This document shows, in pieces, positions 4,598 through 11,579 of a DNA stretch of 11,579 nt (position 1 is its first letter; each line of letters opens with the position of its first letter). The position numbers and the translations under genes were made by a program. This DNA is from an uncultured Lachnospiraceae bacterium. Its GTDB lineage: Bacteria; Bacillota; Clostridia; Lachnospirales; Lachnospiraceae. The DNA lies in the NCBI GenBank assembly GCA_910579085.1, contig CAJTRU010000063.1, positions 9,269 through 20,847 on the forward strand, given 5' to 3'. The notes below the pieces were generated by a model, which had not been told where the DNA came from, searched no databases, and saw only the letters and a list, made by a program, of their open reading frames with translations.

Positions 4598-6566
4598 TTC
4601 TCTTCTCAAATACTATTTTATAATCTGTTTTATAGGTCTTTGACAAATACTGTACTGCGATTTTATATGAACCAGCAGGAACATTTTGTAATGGCATGCT
4701 TACAAAATATGTCTGTGTCTTAAACACCTTAAGAGGCTGTGTTGTATTTGTAAAGTCCTGTACATAAACTGTTTCATCATTGTACAGATATATTTTTTCA
4801 AGGTCATGGTCTGTTGCATATACCTGTATTAAATCACCATACCTGCGGAATTTAAGTGCACCAGACACTTCCTGCGGCATACTATCTGCCATCTTTAACT
4901 CTTCTGGCATCTCTTCAAGACATACAGGCTGTGCAAGTTCTCCTGGCATCATGTCTATATCATATGGAAGTGGCTGCGCCATTGACTGTATATTAAAATC
5001 AAATGTATGTGCAGAAAAGTAATCTGTCAGGCATGATATTTCATTTATACATTCCCCTGTACTATAATCAAATTCATAAACCTTGGCATTATAACCATCT
5101 ACAGGCGGTTTAAAATGCGCACACATAGCCAGCACAGTATTGCTGCCAGGGTTATACTCACTGTTGGAACGTGTTACGCTTAAAGGAGTCTCAAAACGGT
5201 TATCCTGCTTTACAGTCCTTTTCTTTTCATCTACTGTATAGAAGTTTACATATGACTTCTCTTTGCCGTCAAACCATTTTACAGGCCTTCTGTTGGCTGT
5301 ATGGTTGTCAAAAAGCATAAGGCGCAATGTATATGGGTCATTATCTGTTTCATCATGTACAATCTGTATGCCATGCTGCTGGAAGAACCAGTCATGTTCC
5401 CCTACAGGTTTAAGGACTTTATCCTCAACATTAGTGCCTTTATAAAATTTAGGTTTGGCAATAAGCCATACAATCTCTCTTTTTTCCAGGTTAATCTTAG
5501 CTATGGTGTGGACATTCCTCATGGAAACCACTACGCATCCTTCTGCTGGTATATAATCTATTGAATTAATATGTGCCCAGTCGTTCCTGGTCTTATATGT
5601 GTCATCAAATAAGTCATTCATACTAAGCTCATATACTGTTTCACCTGTTATACGGTCAACCTCTACAATTGCATTTTCCATATAAGTGTCATGCATTGAA
5701 CTTGAAAGCCCAAGTATATTGCCACCTGGCTCTTTCTCTATAGCCCAGTGGTGCATACCTTTCTTCTGGTGGTAAGTACGGTATACCCTTCCTAGCATAT
5801 CCATTTCATGTGTAATAACTGTGTGTGCATTGCCATATGCTGGTATACGCATATTCTTCTCTGGAAAGAGAAACTTTCCATCTTTAAAGAGATATACGCC
5901 ATAATACTGTGGTATCCTGTTTAGTGCAAACCTTATATTCCCATTTGTATCAAAAGCATATACGCCACCCTGGTATCCGCCTGATACAAATATAAACTCC
6001 CCTTTAAACGGCCTGCTGCTTTTTGTAATTTTAACACAGTTATGGACAGGCTTATTTAACACTGGCGTCTTTATTTTAATATTTTTAGAAGCAATTACAT
6101 TATTATTCCCATCAAGCAGGCGTACCTTTACAGAATTAAAACGCCCCTCATAAAGCCCAAGGACTGGTACACGGTGTAATGTTGTAATTGTTTCATCGCA
6201 CTTTGTATAGTCACCAGAACCGTTATACCCCTTAATAGTATATTCAACCTTACATGGATTTCCTATTGTATCAAAAACCATTAAAGCCGAAAGCGGTGAA
6301 ATCTTATAAGGATTATTAATTACAAGAATATTTTTAAAAGTATACTCCGCTTTCCTGTGAAGCCCTGCAATCATACGTTCTTTGCAGTATGATAAAAATG
6401 CAGGCGGCTCTGTTTTATTTTCAAGGTTAGAATTATAAGAATTAACAAGCATCTCATTTTTATATGGGAACTTTTTTGCTTCTTTTGTAAATCTGCCCTC
6501 GCTACAGGTTGATGTGTTAAGCACTACCCTTTTAACTGGGGTTAAAACTTTTGATAATATGTTCAT
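4593..6566 (-). CDS. Aryl-sulfate sulfotransferase (ASST, PAPS-independent)
   Basis: The protein has 657 residues. It transfers sulfate from a phenolic sulfate ester to another phenol through a sulfohistidine intermediate, without PAPS. An N-terminal beta-sandwich region (about 75-170) precedes the beta-propeller arylsulfotransferase domain (about 185-530). Likely active-site residues by comparison with the E. coli enzyme are H272 or H273 (HHW), H332 and N334 (AHINS), R350 (SMR) and the sulfated H398 (QQHGI). Unlike the periplasmic E. coli form, the N-terminus shows no hydrophobic signal, which suggests a cytoplasmic or non-classically exported enzyme. GGAG lies eight bases upstream of the ATG, and the gene has its own strong promoter. 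In gut anaerobes such enzymes act on phenolic sulfates from host or diet; that role here is inferred. Confidence 0.9.
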   Translation of the reverse strand: MNILSKVLTPVKRVVLNTSTCSEGRFTKEAKKFPYKNEMLVNSYNSNLENKTEPPAFLSYCKERMIAGLHRKAEYTFKNILVINNPYKISPLSALMVFDTIGNPCKVEYTIKGYNGSGDYTKCDETITTLHRVPVLGLYEGRFNSVKVRLLDGNNNVIASKNIKIKTPVLNKPVHNCVKITKSSRPFKGEFIFVSGGYQGGVYAFDTNGNIRFALNRIPQYYGVYLFKDGKFLFPEKNMRIPAYGNAHTVITHEMDMLGRVYRTYHQKKGMHHWAIEKEPGGNILGLSSSMHDTYMENAIVEVDRITGETVYELSMNDLFDDTYKTRNDWAHINSIDYIPAEGCVVVSMRNVHTIAKINLEKREIVWLIAKPKFYKGTNVEDKVLKPVGEHDWFFQQHGIQIVHDETDNDPYTLRLMLFDNHTANRRPVKWFDGKEKSYVNFYTVDEKKRTVKQDNRFETPLSVTRSNSEYNPGSNTVLAMCAHFKPPVDGYNAKVYEFDYSTGECINEISCLTDYFSAHTFDFNIQSMAQPLPYDIDMMPGELAQPVCLEEMPEELKMADSMPQEVSGALKFRRYGDLIQVYATDHDLEKIYLYNDETVYVQDFTNTTQPLKVFKTQTYFVSMPLQNVPAGSYKIAVQYLSKTYKTDYKIVFEKRK

Positions 6567-6607
6567 TTTTTTACTCCGATACCGTATAATGAAAAATAAC
6601 CGTGAAT

Positions 6608-6624
6608 ATTAAGATTTTCTTAAT
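6608..6624 (-). promoter_or_regulatory. Perfect 7-bp inverted repeat in the ASST leader
   Basis: ATTAAGA and TCTTAAT are separated by TTT. The repeat lies just downstream of the ASST -10 box, near or after the expected transcription start, a common place for a repressor operator. A weak leader hairpin is the alternative. Confidence 0.45.
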
Positions 6625-6630
6625 AAATTT

Positions 6631-6659
6631 ATTATACCTTAACATAAAAAATTTTACAA
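6631..6659 (-). promoter_or_regulatory. Strong sigma-A-type promoter of the ASST gene
   Basis: On the minus strand TTGTAA (6654-6659) and a perfect TATAAT (6631-6636) are separated by exactly 17 bases, giving near-consensus spacing and sequence. The promoter lies in the 115-base gap between the acyltransferase stop and the ASST start, so ASST can be expressed apart from the upstream run of genes. Confidence 0.75.
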
Positions 6660-6681
6660 CTAAAAGTTTAAAAATCCATAA

Positions 6682-7350
6682 TTAGTATTTTTCTGCAATT
6701 TCACCCCTGTTTTTATATATGCTTTTACCAGGGATATACCCACGCACCATTGACAGAGGGTAAATATTTGTATTGCTTCCTATAATTGTACCAGGGTTTA
6801 ATACACTATTGCACCCTACTTCTACAAAATTTCCAAGTATTGCCCCCATCTTTTTAAGGCCTGTGCCAATCTTATCCCCTTCATACCATAATGTAACCTT
6901 TGTTTTATCAGATTTTACATTAGATGTAATTGAACCAGCCCCCATATGCGATTTATAACCAAGTATTGAGTCTCCTACATAGTTGTAATGAGGTACTTGC
7001 ACATTGTTAAAAAGAAGTACATTCTTAAGTTCAGTAGAATTTCCAACAACACAGTTCTCACCAACAATGGCATTTCCCCTGATAAATGCACAGTGGCGCA
7101 CTTCCGTATTCCTGCCTATAATACAAGGGCCTGTTATCTGTGCTGTTGGTGCAACCTTAGCACTTTTTGCAATCCAGATATTTTCATCTTTAAGTTCATA
7201 TTCTTCCATATCCAGCTTATTTCCAAGTTCTATAATATAATCCTTAATCTTAGGAAGGACTTCCCATGGAAACTCTGTATCTTCAAAAATTCCTGCTGCA
7301 ATAGTTTCATCCATATTAAATAATGTCCTGTTTTTTAACTTATCATACAT
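6682..7350 (-). CDS. GlmU-like left-handed beta-helix acyltransferase
   Basis: The protein has 222 residues. ATG 7350 is preferred over the in-frame ATG 7371 because AAGGGG (7358-7363) lies seven bases before 7350 and would fall inside the coding region of the longer form. Residues 60-200 are hexapeptide repeats (for example IGRNTEV, VGENCVV, IGSNTNI) that build a left-handed beta-helix. VPHYNYVGDSILGYKSHMGAGSIT holds H121, which aligns with the acetyltransferase catalytic His of bifunctional GlmU. The uridylyltransferase half of GlmU is absent, replaced by about 55 residues of another type, so this is an O- or N-acyltransferase or a sugar-nucleotide acetyltransferase of unknown substrate. 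Such proteins are often annotated as UDP-GlcNAc pyrophosphorylase, which the missing domain does not support. It starts 34 bases after the topB stop and is probably co-transcribed. Confidence 0.85.
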   Translation of the reverse strand: MYDKLKNRTLFNMDETIAAGIFEDTEFPWEVLPKIKDYIIELGNKLDMEEYELKDENIWIAKSAKVAPTAQITGPCIIGRNTEVRHCAFIRGNAIVGENCVVGNSTELKNVLLFNNVQVPHYNYVGDSILGYKSHMGAGSITSNVKSDKTKVTLWYEGDKIGTGLKKMGAILGNFVEVGCNSVLNPGTIIGSNTNIYPLSMVRGYIPGKSIYKNRGEIAEKY

Positions 7351-7384
7351 AATAAAACCCCTTTTCTGCACTGATTTTTACATA

Positions 7385-9457
7385 TTATTTATAATATGCT
7401 GCTGCCGCATCAAAACACTGTCTTAAACCATAAGAATTATTAATATTTTTTACACCTTCAACACGCCTTATAATAAAGTCATCAAGCTTTTTCATATATT
7501 CTTCTTCTGTAATCCTGCCTTCTGCAACAAGTGCAAGCCCCAGTTCCCAGCTTGCTGTAAGTTCAGGGTTAAGCAGTGAACGGATTGAGGAATTAACAAC
7601 ATCATAAACCATTTCACCAATAAGTTCAGGTGTAATTATTTGTGTTTTTTTATTAAGCTTAAGGTACTTAATCTTAACAAGCTTACTTAATATCTCAGCC
7701 CTTGTAGCACTTGTACCTATGCCGCTTCCTTTTATCTGTGCACGTAAATCCTCATCTTCTATAAGCTGCCCTGCATTTTCCATAGCAAGTATTATTGAAC
7801 CTGAATTATAACGCTTTGGAGGTGAAGTTTCACCTTCTTTTATCTCTGTACTGTTAAAATCCACTTCCATGCCCTTTTTAAGCTGTTTCACCATATTTAT
7901 AAGGTTTTCATCAAATGTTTCCTGCTCCTGGCCTGCGTCCCCTGCTTCTTCTTCCTTGCTGTTTTTATCTGCGGCTTCTTTCCTGGCAAATGAAGCCGTT
8001 GCAAGTTCAAGGTAGCCTTGTTTTACAAGTACTTTAAAATTAGCAAAAAACTGTTCTTTATCATGCCTGGTAACAATTAATGTTTTCATATACTCTGCTG
8101 GAGGATAAAATATACATAAAAACCTGCGCACTATTACTTCATATACACTTGATGAACGCAAATCCAGGCTTTTTAAAGCCCCAAGCCCCTGGCCTGTTGG
8201 TATTATTGCATAATGGTCTGTAATCTGCTTGTCATTAACATATCTTGTGCGTGCAATATTCTTATAGCTTTCATTTTGCAGTATATTCTGTGCATATGTA
8301 CTAATAACCTGGTAATTACACAGCCCTGAGATATTTTTCTTTATTTCTTTTGCTACTGCTGTAGAAAGTACCCTTGCATCAGTCCTTGGATATGTTACAA
8401 GCTTTTTCTCATACAATTCCTGTACAATTTTAAGCGTTTCATCAGGGCTTGTTTTAAAAAGCCTGGAACATGTATTCTGTAATTCTGCAAGATTAAATAA
8501 TAATGGAGGGTTTTTCTTTTCTTTTTTCCTCTCTGCTTTCTCTATAACAGCCTTGTTATCTGTATAAGGGAATAAATCTTTATTGTCATTATTGCTGCTG
8601 CCTGCTATTACTGTCCCAAGTGCCTGGCACAGAACTTTTGCATCTTCCTTTTCTTTAAAACCATTTTCTTTATAAAGAAGTGGTGATTTAAAATAGCCAG
8701 AACCTTCCACGGCACGCCATTCACCACTAAACCCTGTCCCATCATGGCTAAACTGCCCTAAAACCCTGTAAAACGGTGTTTTCACAAAGCTCCTTATCTC
8801 ACGTTCGCGCCTGACAACCATGCCAAGCACACAAGTCATAACCCTTCCTACAGATATAGCCACCCATTTGCCATTTTTAAGGTAATTCATAACAGCTGGC
8901 CCATATTTTAAAGACAATACACGTGAAAAGTTAATCCCCATAAGATAGTCTTCTTTAGCCCTTAAATATGCTGAAGCAGAAAGGTTGTCATATTCTGACA
9001 ATGGCTTTGCTTCACGTATTCCTCTCTGTATCTCTTCTTCTGTCTGTGAATCAATCCACACACGCCGCTTGTCTTTATTCCCTGGCACTTTTGCCATCTG
9101 GTCTACAAGCCTGTATATATACTCACCTTCACGCCCCGAATCAGTACATACATAAATCCTTGTAACATCCTTCCTGTTTAAAAGCCCTTCAACTATTTTA
9201 AACTGCTTTTTAACATCAGGTATAAGTTCATAAAGAAAAGAAGCAGGCAGGAACGGAAGTGTATTTAATGACCATTTTTTTAATGCAGGGTCATATACAT
9301 CAGGATAACTCATTGTCACAAGATGCCCTACACACCATGTAACAATATATCTTTCTGACTCCAGATACCCTTTTCCCTGGCTGCCTGCCACCCCAAGGAC
9401 TTTGGCAAACTCCTTCGCAACGCTTGGCTTCTCTGCTATAAATAAATATTTATCCAT
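7385..9457 (-). CDS. topB: DNA topoisomerase III (type IA)
   Basis: The protein has 690 residues, near the family length (E. coli TopB about 650). It relaxes and decatenates DNA by cutting one strand through a tyrosine. The Toprim domain holds E9 (IAEKPSVAKEF) and TDSGREGE (105-112), with D106 and E110; Gly108 stands where many type IA enzymes have a second Asp. The catalytic Y356 lies in VTYPRTD (354-360). GSGIGTSATRAEIL (577-590) and ISVGRVMT (201-208) are further type IA motifs. A charged low-complexity stretch at about 491-515 (many Glu, Lys and Ala) looks like a surface insertion. The C-terminus lacks zinc-ribbon cysteine pairs. The ribosome binding site is weak (GGGGA about 12 bases upstream), but the start fits the family. 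TopB is also common on mobile elements, yet nothing else here suggests one. Confidence 0.95.
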   Translation of the reverse strand: MDKYLFIAEKPSVAKEFAKVLGVAGSQGKGYLESERYIVTWCVGHLVTMSYPDVYDPALKKWSLNTLPFLPASFLYELIPDVKKQFKIVEGLLNRKDVTRIYVCTDSGREGEYIYRLVDQMAKVPGNKDKRRVWIDSQTEEEIQRGIREAKPLSEYDNLSASAYLRAKEDYLMGINFSRVLSLKYGPAVMNYLKNGKWVAISVGRVMTCVLGMVVRREREIRSFVKTPFYRVLGQFSHDGTGFSGEWRAVEGSGYFKSPLLYKENGFKEKEDAKVLCQALGTVIAGSSNNDNKDLFPYTDNKAVIEKAERKKEKKNPPLLFNLAELQNTCSRLFKTSPDETLKIVQELYEKKLVTYPRTDARVLSTAVAKEIKKNISGLCNYQVISTYAQNILQNESYKNIARTRYVNDKQITDHYAIIPTGQGLGALKSLDLRSSSVYEVIVRRFLCIFYPPAEYMKTLIVTRHDKEQFFANFKVLVKQGYLELATASFARKEAADKNSKEEEAGDAGQEQETFDENLINMVKQLKKGMEVDFNSTEIKEGETSPPKRYNSGSIILAMENAGQLIEDEDLRAQIKGSGIGTSATRAEILSKLVKIKYLKLNKKTQIITPELIGEMVYDVVNSSIRSLLNPELTASWELGLALVAEGRITEEEYMKKLDDFIIRRVEGVKNINNSYGLRQCFDAAAAYYK

Positions 9458-9491
9458 ATTAATATTAATCCCCGTAAATCATCATAACCAC

Positions 9492-9650
9492 TTAATTTGT
9501 GCACTTGCTGGCACAACATGGTGATTTTACAAATTCTTTAAATGCTTTTTCTATAAAAATAACTGCAACAATTACACCTCCTGCCACACAAGCATATTTT
9601 ACAATTTTAGTAACATTAATATCAATATTTAATTCTGTCTTTTTACACAT
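9492..9650 (-). CDS. Small single-pass membrane protein, 52 residues
   Basis: A short frame on the minus strand starts with ATG at 9650, with AAAGGA nine bases upstream, and ends at TAA 9492-9494. It lies 34 bases before topB and 76 after hydE. The peptide begins MCKKTELNIDINVTK. One hydrophobic stretch (about 19-33, CVAGGVIVAVIF) could cross the membrane. The polar tail ends in a Cys-rich CCASKC (45-50) followed by two residues. Four of its 52 residues outside the membrane segment are Cys, which might bind metal or an Fe-S cluster. I do not recognise the family. Its place between hydE and topB, good ribosome binding site, clean amphipathic layout and Lys/Glu-flanked membrane segment support a real gene. 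Confidence 0.7.
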   Translation of the reverse strand: MCKKTELNIDINVTKIVKYACVAGGVIVAVIFIEKAFKEFVKSPCCASKCTN

Positions 9651-9697
9651 TATCTAATATCCTTTCTAATATAATCCAGGAACATAAGATGTTTTTA

Positions 9698-9716
9698 CGG
9701 CGCACCTTTGTGCCCG
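9698..9716 (-). other. GC-rich hairpin between hydE and the small membrane gene
   Basis: CGG plus GCAC pair with GTGC plus CCG around a 4-base loop (one bulged base), a compact stem in an AT-rich gap. On the minus strand it lies 11 bases after the hydE stop codon and is followed by TAAAAAC rather than a T-run. It is therefore not a classical terminator. It may stabilise the hydE end of the transcript or attenuate readthrough. Confidence 0.45.
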
Positions 9717-9726
9717 GAATAATAAT

Positions 9727-10797
9727 TTATAAATCCTGTAAAAGTTTACAGTCCCCACGCCCTGTTACCATCCTGCCGCCAGTTTTTTCTATGCTTTCCC
9801 TTAAAAGCTGTATACACTGTGCTGACTCCCCGCCTGTGGATAATTTATTATCATAAAGGCAGTATTTTTCCCTGGCACCAGCAGGTGAAAGATTCGGCAT
9901 CACAACATTAGCCCCTGCAAGCAGCCCCATTTCACGCCCTTCTGGCGCAATAGTGCCAAGTGCAGTAGTAGCCGGCAGTAGTACATATGGAAGCATAAGC
10001 CTTGTAATTCCAAGCAGGAAAAGGGTCTGTTCCAGAGTACCATTTTCCTTGCCCGCAAATGGTGTGTCTTTCTGTGAAATAAACGGCCCAATTCCCACCA
10101 TATGGGGCTTTAATTCATGCAGGAAATATAAATCTTCTGCAATACATTCTAGTGTCTGGTATGGAGAACCCGCCATAAACCCTGCACCTGTCTGGTATCC
10201 TATCTCTTTAAGCTGCAAAAGACATTCCTTCCTGTGGCTTAAAGACATTTCCCCAGGATGGAGTTTGTTATAATGTTCTTCTGTAGCTGTTTCATGGCGC
10301 AGAAGATACCTGTCTGCACCACTTTCATACCATGCAAGGTAGTCTTTATAATCCCTTTCCCCAACAGAAAGCGTAACAGCACAGTCTGGGTGTTTTTTCT
10401 TAATATTTTCTATAATAGCACAAAGCCTCTCTCTAGTAAAATACATATCCTCGCCACCCTGTAACACAAATGTACGGAAGCCAAGGCTGTACCCTTCATC
10501 ACAGCAATTGTATATTTCACTGTCATACAGCCTGTACCTGCATAAATTCCTGTTGCCACGCCTTATGCCACAATAGTAGCAGTTATTCCGGCAGTAATTT
10601 GTAAATTCAACCAGCCCGCGTATATACACATCTTTCCCATATATATTTTCACGCACCTGCCTTGCAAGTTTAAAAAGATACTCTGAATCTTCTCTGCTGT
10701 GGCAGGACAATAGCTGGACAAATTCCTCCTTACTGGGCATCTCCCCGGCATAAAGCCTGTCAATTAAGAGCATCTGGCTTGTTTTAACTTCTGGCAT
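9727..10797 (-). CDS. hydE: [FeFe]-hydrogenase H-cluster maturase HydE (radical SAM)
   Basis: The protein has 356 residues. HydE is a cytoplasmic radical SAM enzyme that works with HydG and HydF to build the di-iron part of the H-cluster. The SAM-cluster motif is C69-x3-C73-x2-C76 in CRNNCYYCGIRRGN, exactly the HydE form. Other family blocks are FVLQGGED (near 110), LRHETATEEHYNKLHPG (about 163-179), GFMAGSPYQT and MPNLSPAGAREKYCLYDNK. PylB and BioB are related radical SAM enzymes, but the motif context favours HydE. The start codon lies 2 bases after the stop of the LUD gene, implying translational coupling; AGGAG sits inside the upstream coding end. No hydF, hydG or hydrogenase is in the window. 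Confidence 0.93.
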   Translation of the reverse strand: MPEVKTSQMLLIDRLYAGEMPSKEEFVQLLSCHSREDSEYLFKLARQVRENIYGKDVYIRGLVEFTNYCRNNCYYCGIRRGNRNLCRYRLYDSEIYNCCDEGYSLGFRTFVLQGGEDMYFTRERLCAIIENIKKKHPDCAVTLSVGERDYKDYLAWYESGADRYLLRHETATEEHYNKLHPGEMSLSHRKECLLQLKEIGYQTGAGFMAGSPYQTLECIAEDLYFLHELKPHMVGIGPFISQKDTPFAGKENGTLEQTLFLLGITRLMLPYVLLPATTALGTIAPEGREMGLLAGANVVMPNLSPAGAREKYCLYDNKLSTGGESAQCIQLLRESIEKTGGRMVTGRGDCKLLQDL

Positions 10798-10799
10798 AA

Positions 10800-11459
10800 T
10801 TAATAGCCTAGCTCCTCTCCTACAAGTATAACCTTAATACGTCCTGGAACACGTGACATCCTTGTCACCACAATCTGCCCGCAGATACATCCTCCAGACA
10901 GGCAGTCCATACACCTGCCAGCACTGGCACATGGTGTTTCAAGGCCAAGCCTTACAGCATTTGGCGGCGCAGCAATATTTCTTGTACGTGAAACAGCCTC
11001 ATGCACGTCTTTTACTATTTTGTTCATTCCTGCAATAATTATTACATTCTCTGGCCCGTTGCAAAGACATGCAACCCTGTTCCCGTTGCCATCAATATTT
11101 ACAAGCTCCCCTTCCATTGTAATTGCATTAGAACTCATAAAATAATAATCCGATGTAGCAATTTTGCCAAACATCTCTCTTTTTTCCTCAGGAGTCTTTG
11201 CATCTGCCTTATCATATATTATGTAATCATCTGATTCTTTTAAATCAGCAATCAGCCCCATTTCATCCAGGGTAACAGAGCCTCCCCACGAAACAGTACA
11301 GTCTGGTGTAAGGAAACGCTTTGCCTTGGCATTAGCTTCCTCCCTGTCAATACAGTAATAGCCTTCAATACCACGTAGATTAAATTTATTAATAATATTT
11401 TCAGCAAGGTTCTGGTAATTTATCTGCTTTGGTGTAAGGATTGTTTCAGTAACATCCAT
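10800..11459 (-). CDS. LUD (LutC/YkgG-like) domain protein with C-terminal Cys cluster
   Basis: The protein has 219 residues, preceded by AAGGAGG with a 7-base gap. The LUD fold pattern is clear: TVSWGGSVTLDEMGL (55-69), DYYFMSSNAITMEGELVNIDG (about 104-124), then NRVACLCNGPENVIIIAGMNKIV (127-149). Proteins of this family include LutC of the lactate-oxidation complex, but many stand alone and have no known function. The C-terminal part has C177, C183, C186, C191 and C193 in PCASAGRCMDCLSGGCICG, which could hold an Fe-S cluster or a metal. No lutA or lutB neighbours are seen. Tight linkage to hydE hints at a redox role or a link to hydrogenase maturation, which is inference. Confidence 0.88.
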   Translation of the reverse strand: MDVTETILTPKQINYQNLAENIINKFNLRGIEGYYCIDREEANAKAKRFLTPDCTVSWGGSVTLDEMGLIADLKESDDYIIYDKADAKTPEEKREMFGKIATSDYYFMSSNAITMEGELVNIDGNGNRVACLCNGPENVIIIAGMNKIVKDVHEAVSRTRNIAAPPNAVRLGLETPCASAGRCMDCLSGGCICGQIVVTRMSRVPGRIKVILVGEELGY

Positions 11460-11491
11460 TGGTAGTGCCTCCTTTTTGGTTTAATAAAACG

Positions 11492-11520
11492 ATTATAACA
11501 CAAGTGCTGTAAAAAGCCAA
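11492..11520 (-). promoter_or_regulatory. Promoter of the LUD-hydE gene run
   Basis: On the minus strand TTGGCT (11515-11520) and TATAAT (11492-11497) are 17 bases apart, and TGT before the -10 makes it an extended -10. It lies about 33 bases before the LUD start codon. The dispersed 45-nt repeat begins only 7 bases further upstream. Confidence 0.7.
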
Positions 11521-11527
11521 TTTCCAC

Positions 11528-11572
11528 TATATAAGAAACTTGCAGATATAAGATAATTTCCAGTTATCTTTT
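11528..11572 (-). repeat. 45-nt dispersed repeat, full copy 3 (inverted)
   Basis: This copy is the reverse complement of 849-893, with only two differing positions. It keeps the AAGATAA/TTATCTT hairpin. On its own reading strand it is preceded by GGAATA, which also resembles the sequence before copy 1 at 225. It lies directly upstream of the LUD/hydE promoter, and the window ends 7 bases beyond it. Confidence 0.9.
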
Positions 11573-11579
11573 TATTCCG

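Noticed and set aside
7351..7371. Seven extra N-terminal residues of the beta-helix acyltransferase
   Set aside because: These codons contain the AAGGGG ribosome binding site for ATG 7350, so the shorter form is preferred.
7385..9457. topB as a marker of an integrative conjugative element
   Set aside because: No relaxase, type IV secretion, integrase or attachment-site evidence is present; neighbours look chromosomal.

Overview
The window looks like chromosomal DNA from a low-GC, strictly anaerobic Clostridia bacterium, most likely Lachnospiraceae. The evidence is AT-rich third codon positions, purine-rich Shine-Dalgarno sites, sigma-A-like promoters, an [FeFe]-hydrogenase maturase (HydE), a tandem bacteriohemerythrin and an aryl-sulfate sulfotransferase of the gut-anaerobe type. 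The genus is an inference and cannot be fixed from the sequence alone.

Left end (1-1049): about 1 kb without a credible gene, but very rich in structure. Element A (1-186) is a long imperfect palindrome with a perfect 23-bp AT-rich core stem. Element B (435-830) is a roughly 400-nt imperfect palindrome with a terminal GC hairpin. The arms of A and B are related to each other, and B repeats one unit internally. Each palindrome is followed by a copy of a repeat containing AAAAGATAACTG (partial at 225-245, full at 849-893). A third copy lies in inverted orientation at the far end of the window (11528-11572), just upstream of the LUD/HydE promoter. This dispersed palindrome-plus-repeat family is the most unusual content of the window and I do not recognise it.

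Middle (1050-4597): a WYL-domain protein (+) converges on a two-domain bacteriohemerythrin (-) whose two domains both carry Gln at one expected iron-ligand His. A free-standing SUKH (SMI1/KNR4) protein (+) follows. Next is an orotate-phosphoribosyltransferase-like protein (+) lacking the acidic pair of the PRPP motif. A strong hairpin terminator closes this part.

Right part (4593-11459, all minus strand): reading in transcription order, a LUD-domain protein with a Cys cluster, HydE (2 nt after the LUD stop), a previously uncalled 52-residue membrane peptide, topoisomerase III and a GlmU-like left-handed beta-helix acyltransferase form a closely spaced run behind one good promoter (11492-11520). 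An aryl-sulfate sulfotransferase follows behind its own very good promoter (6631-6659). The LUD and HydE genes suggest redox or hydrogenase-cofactor functions. HydF, HydG and a hydrogenase are not in the window.
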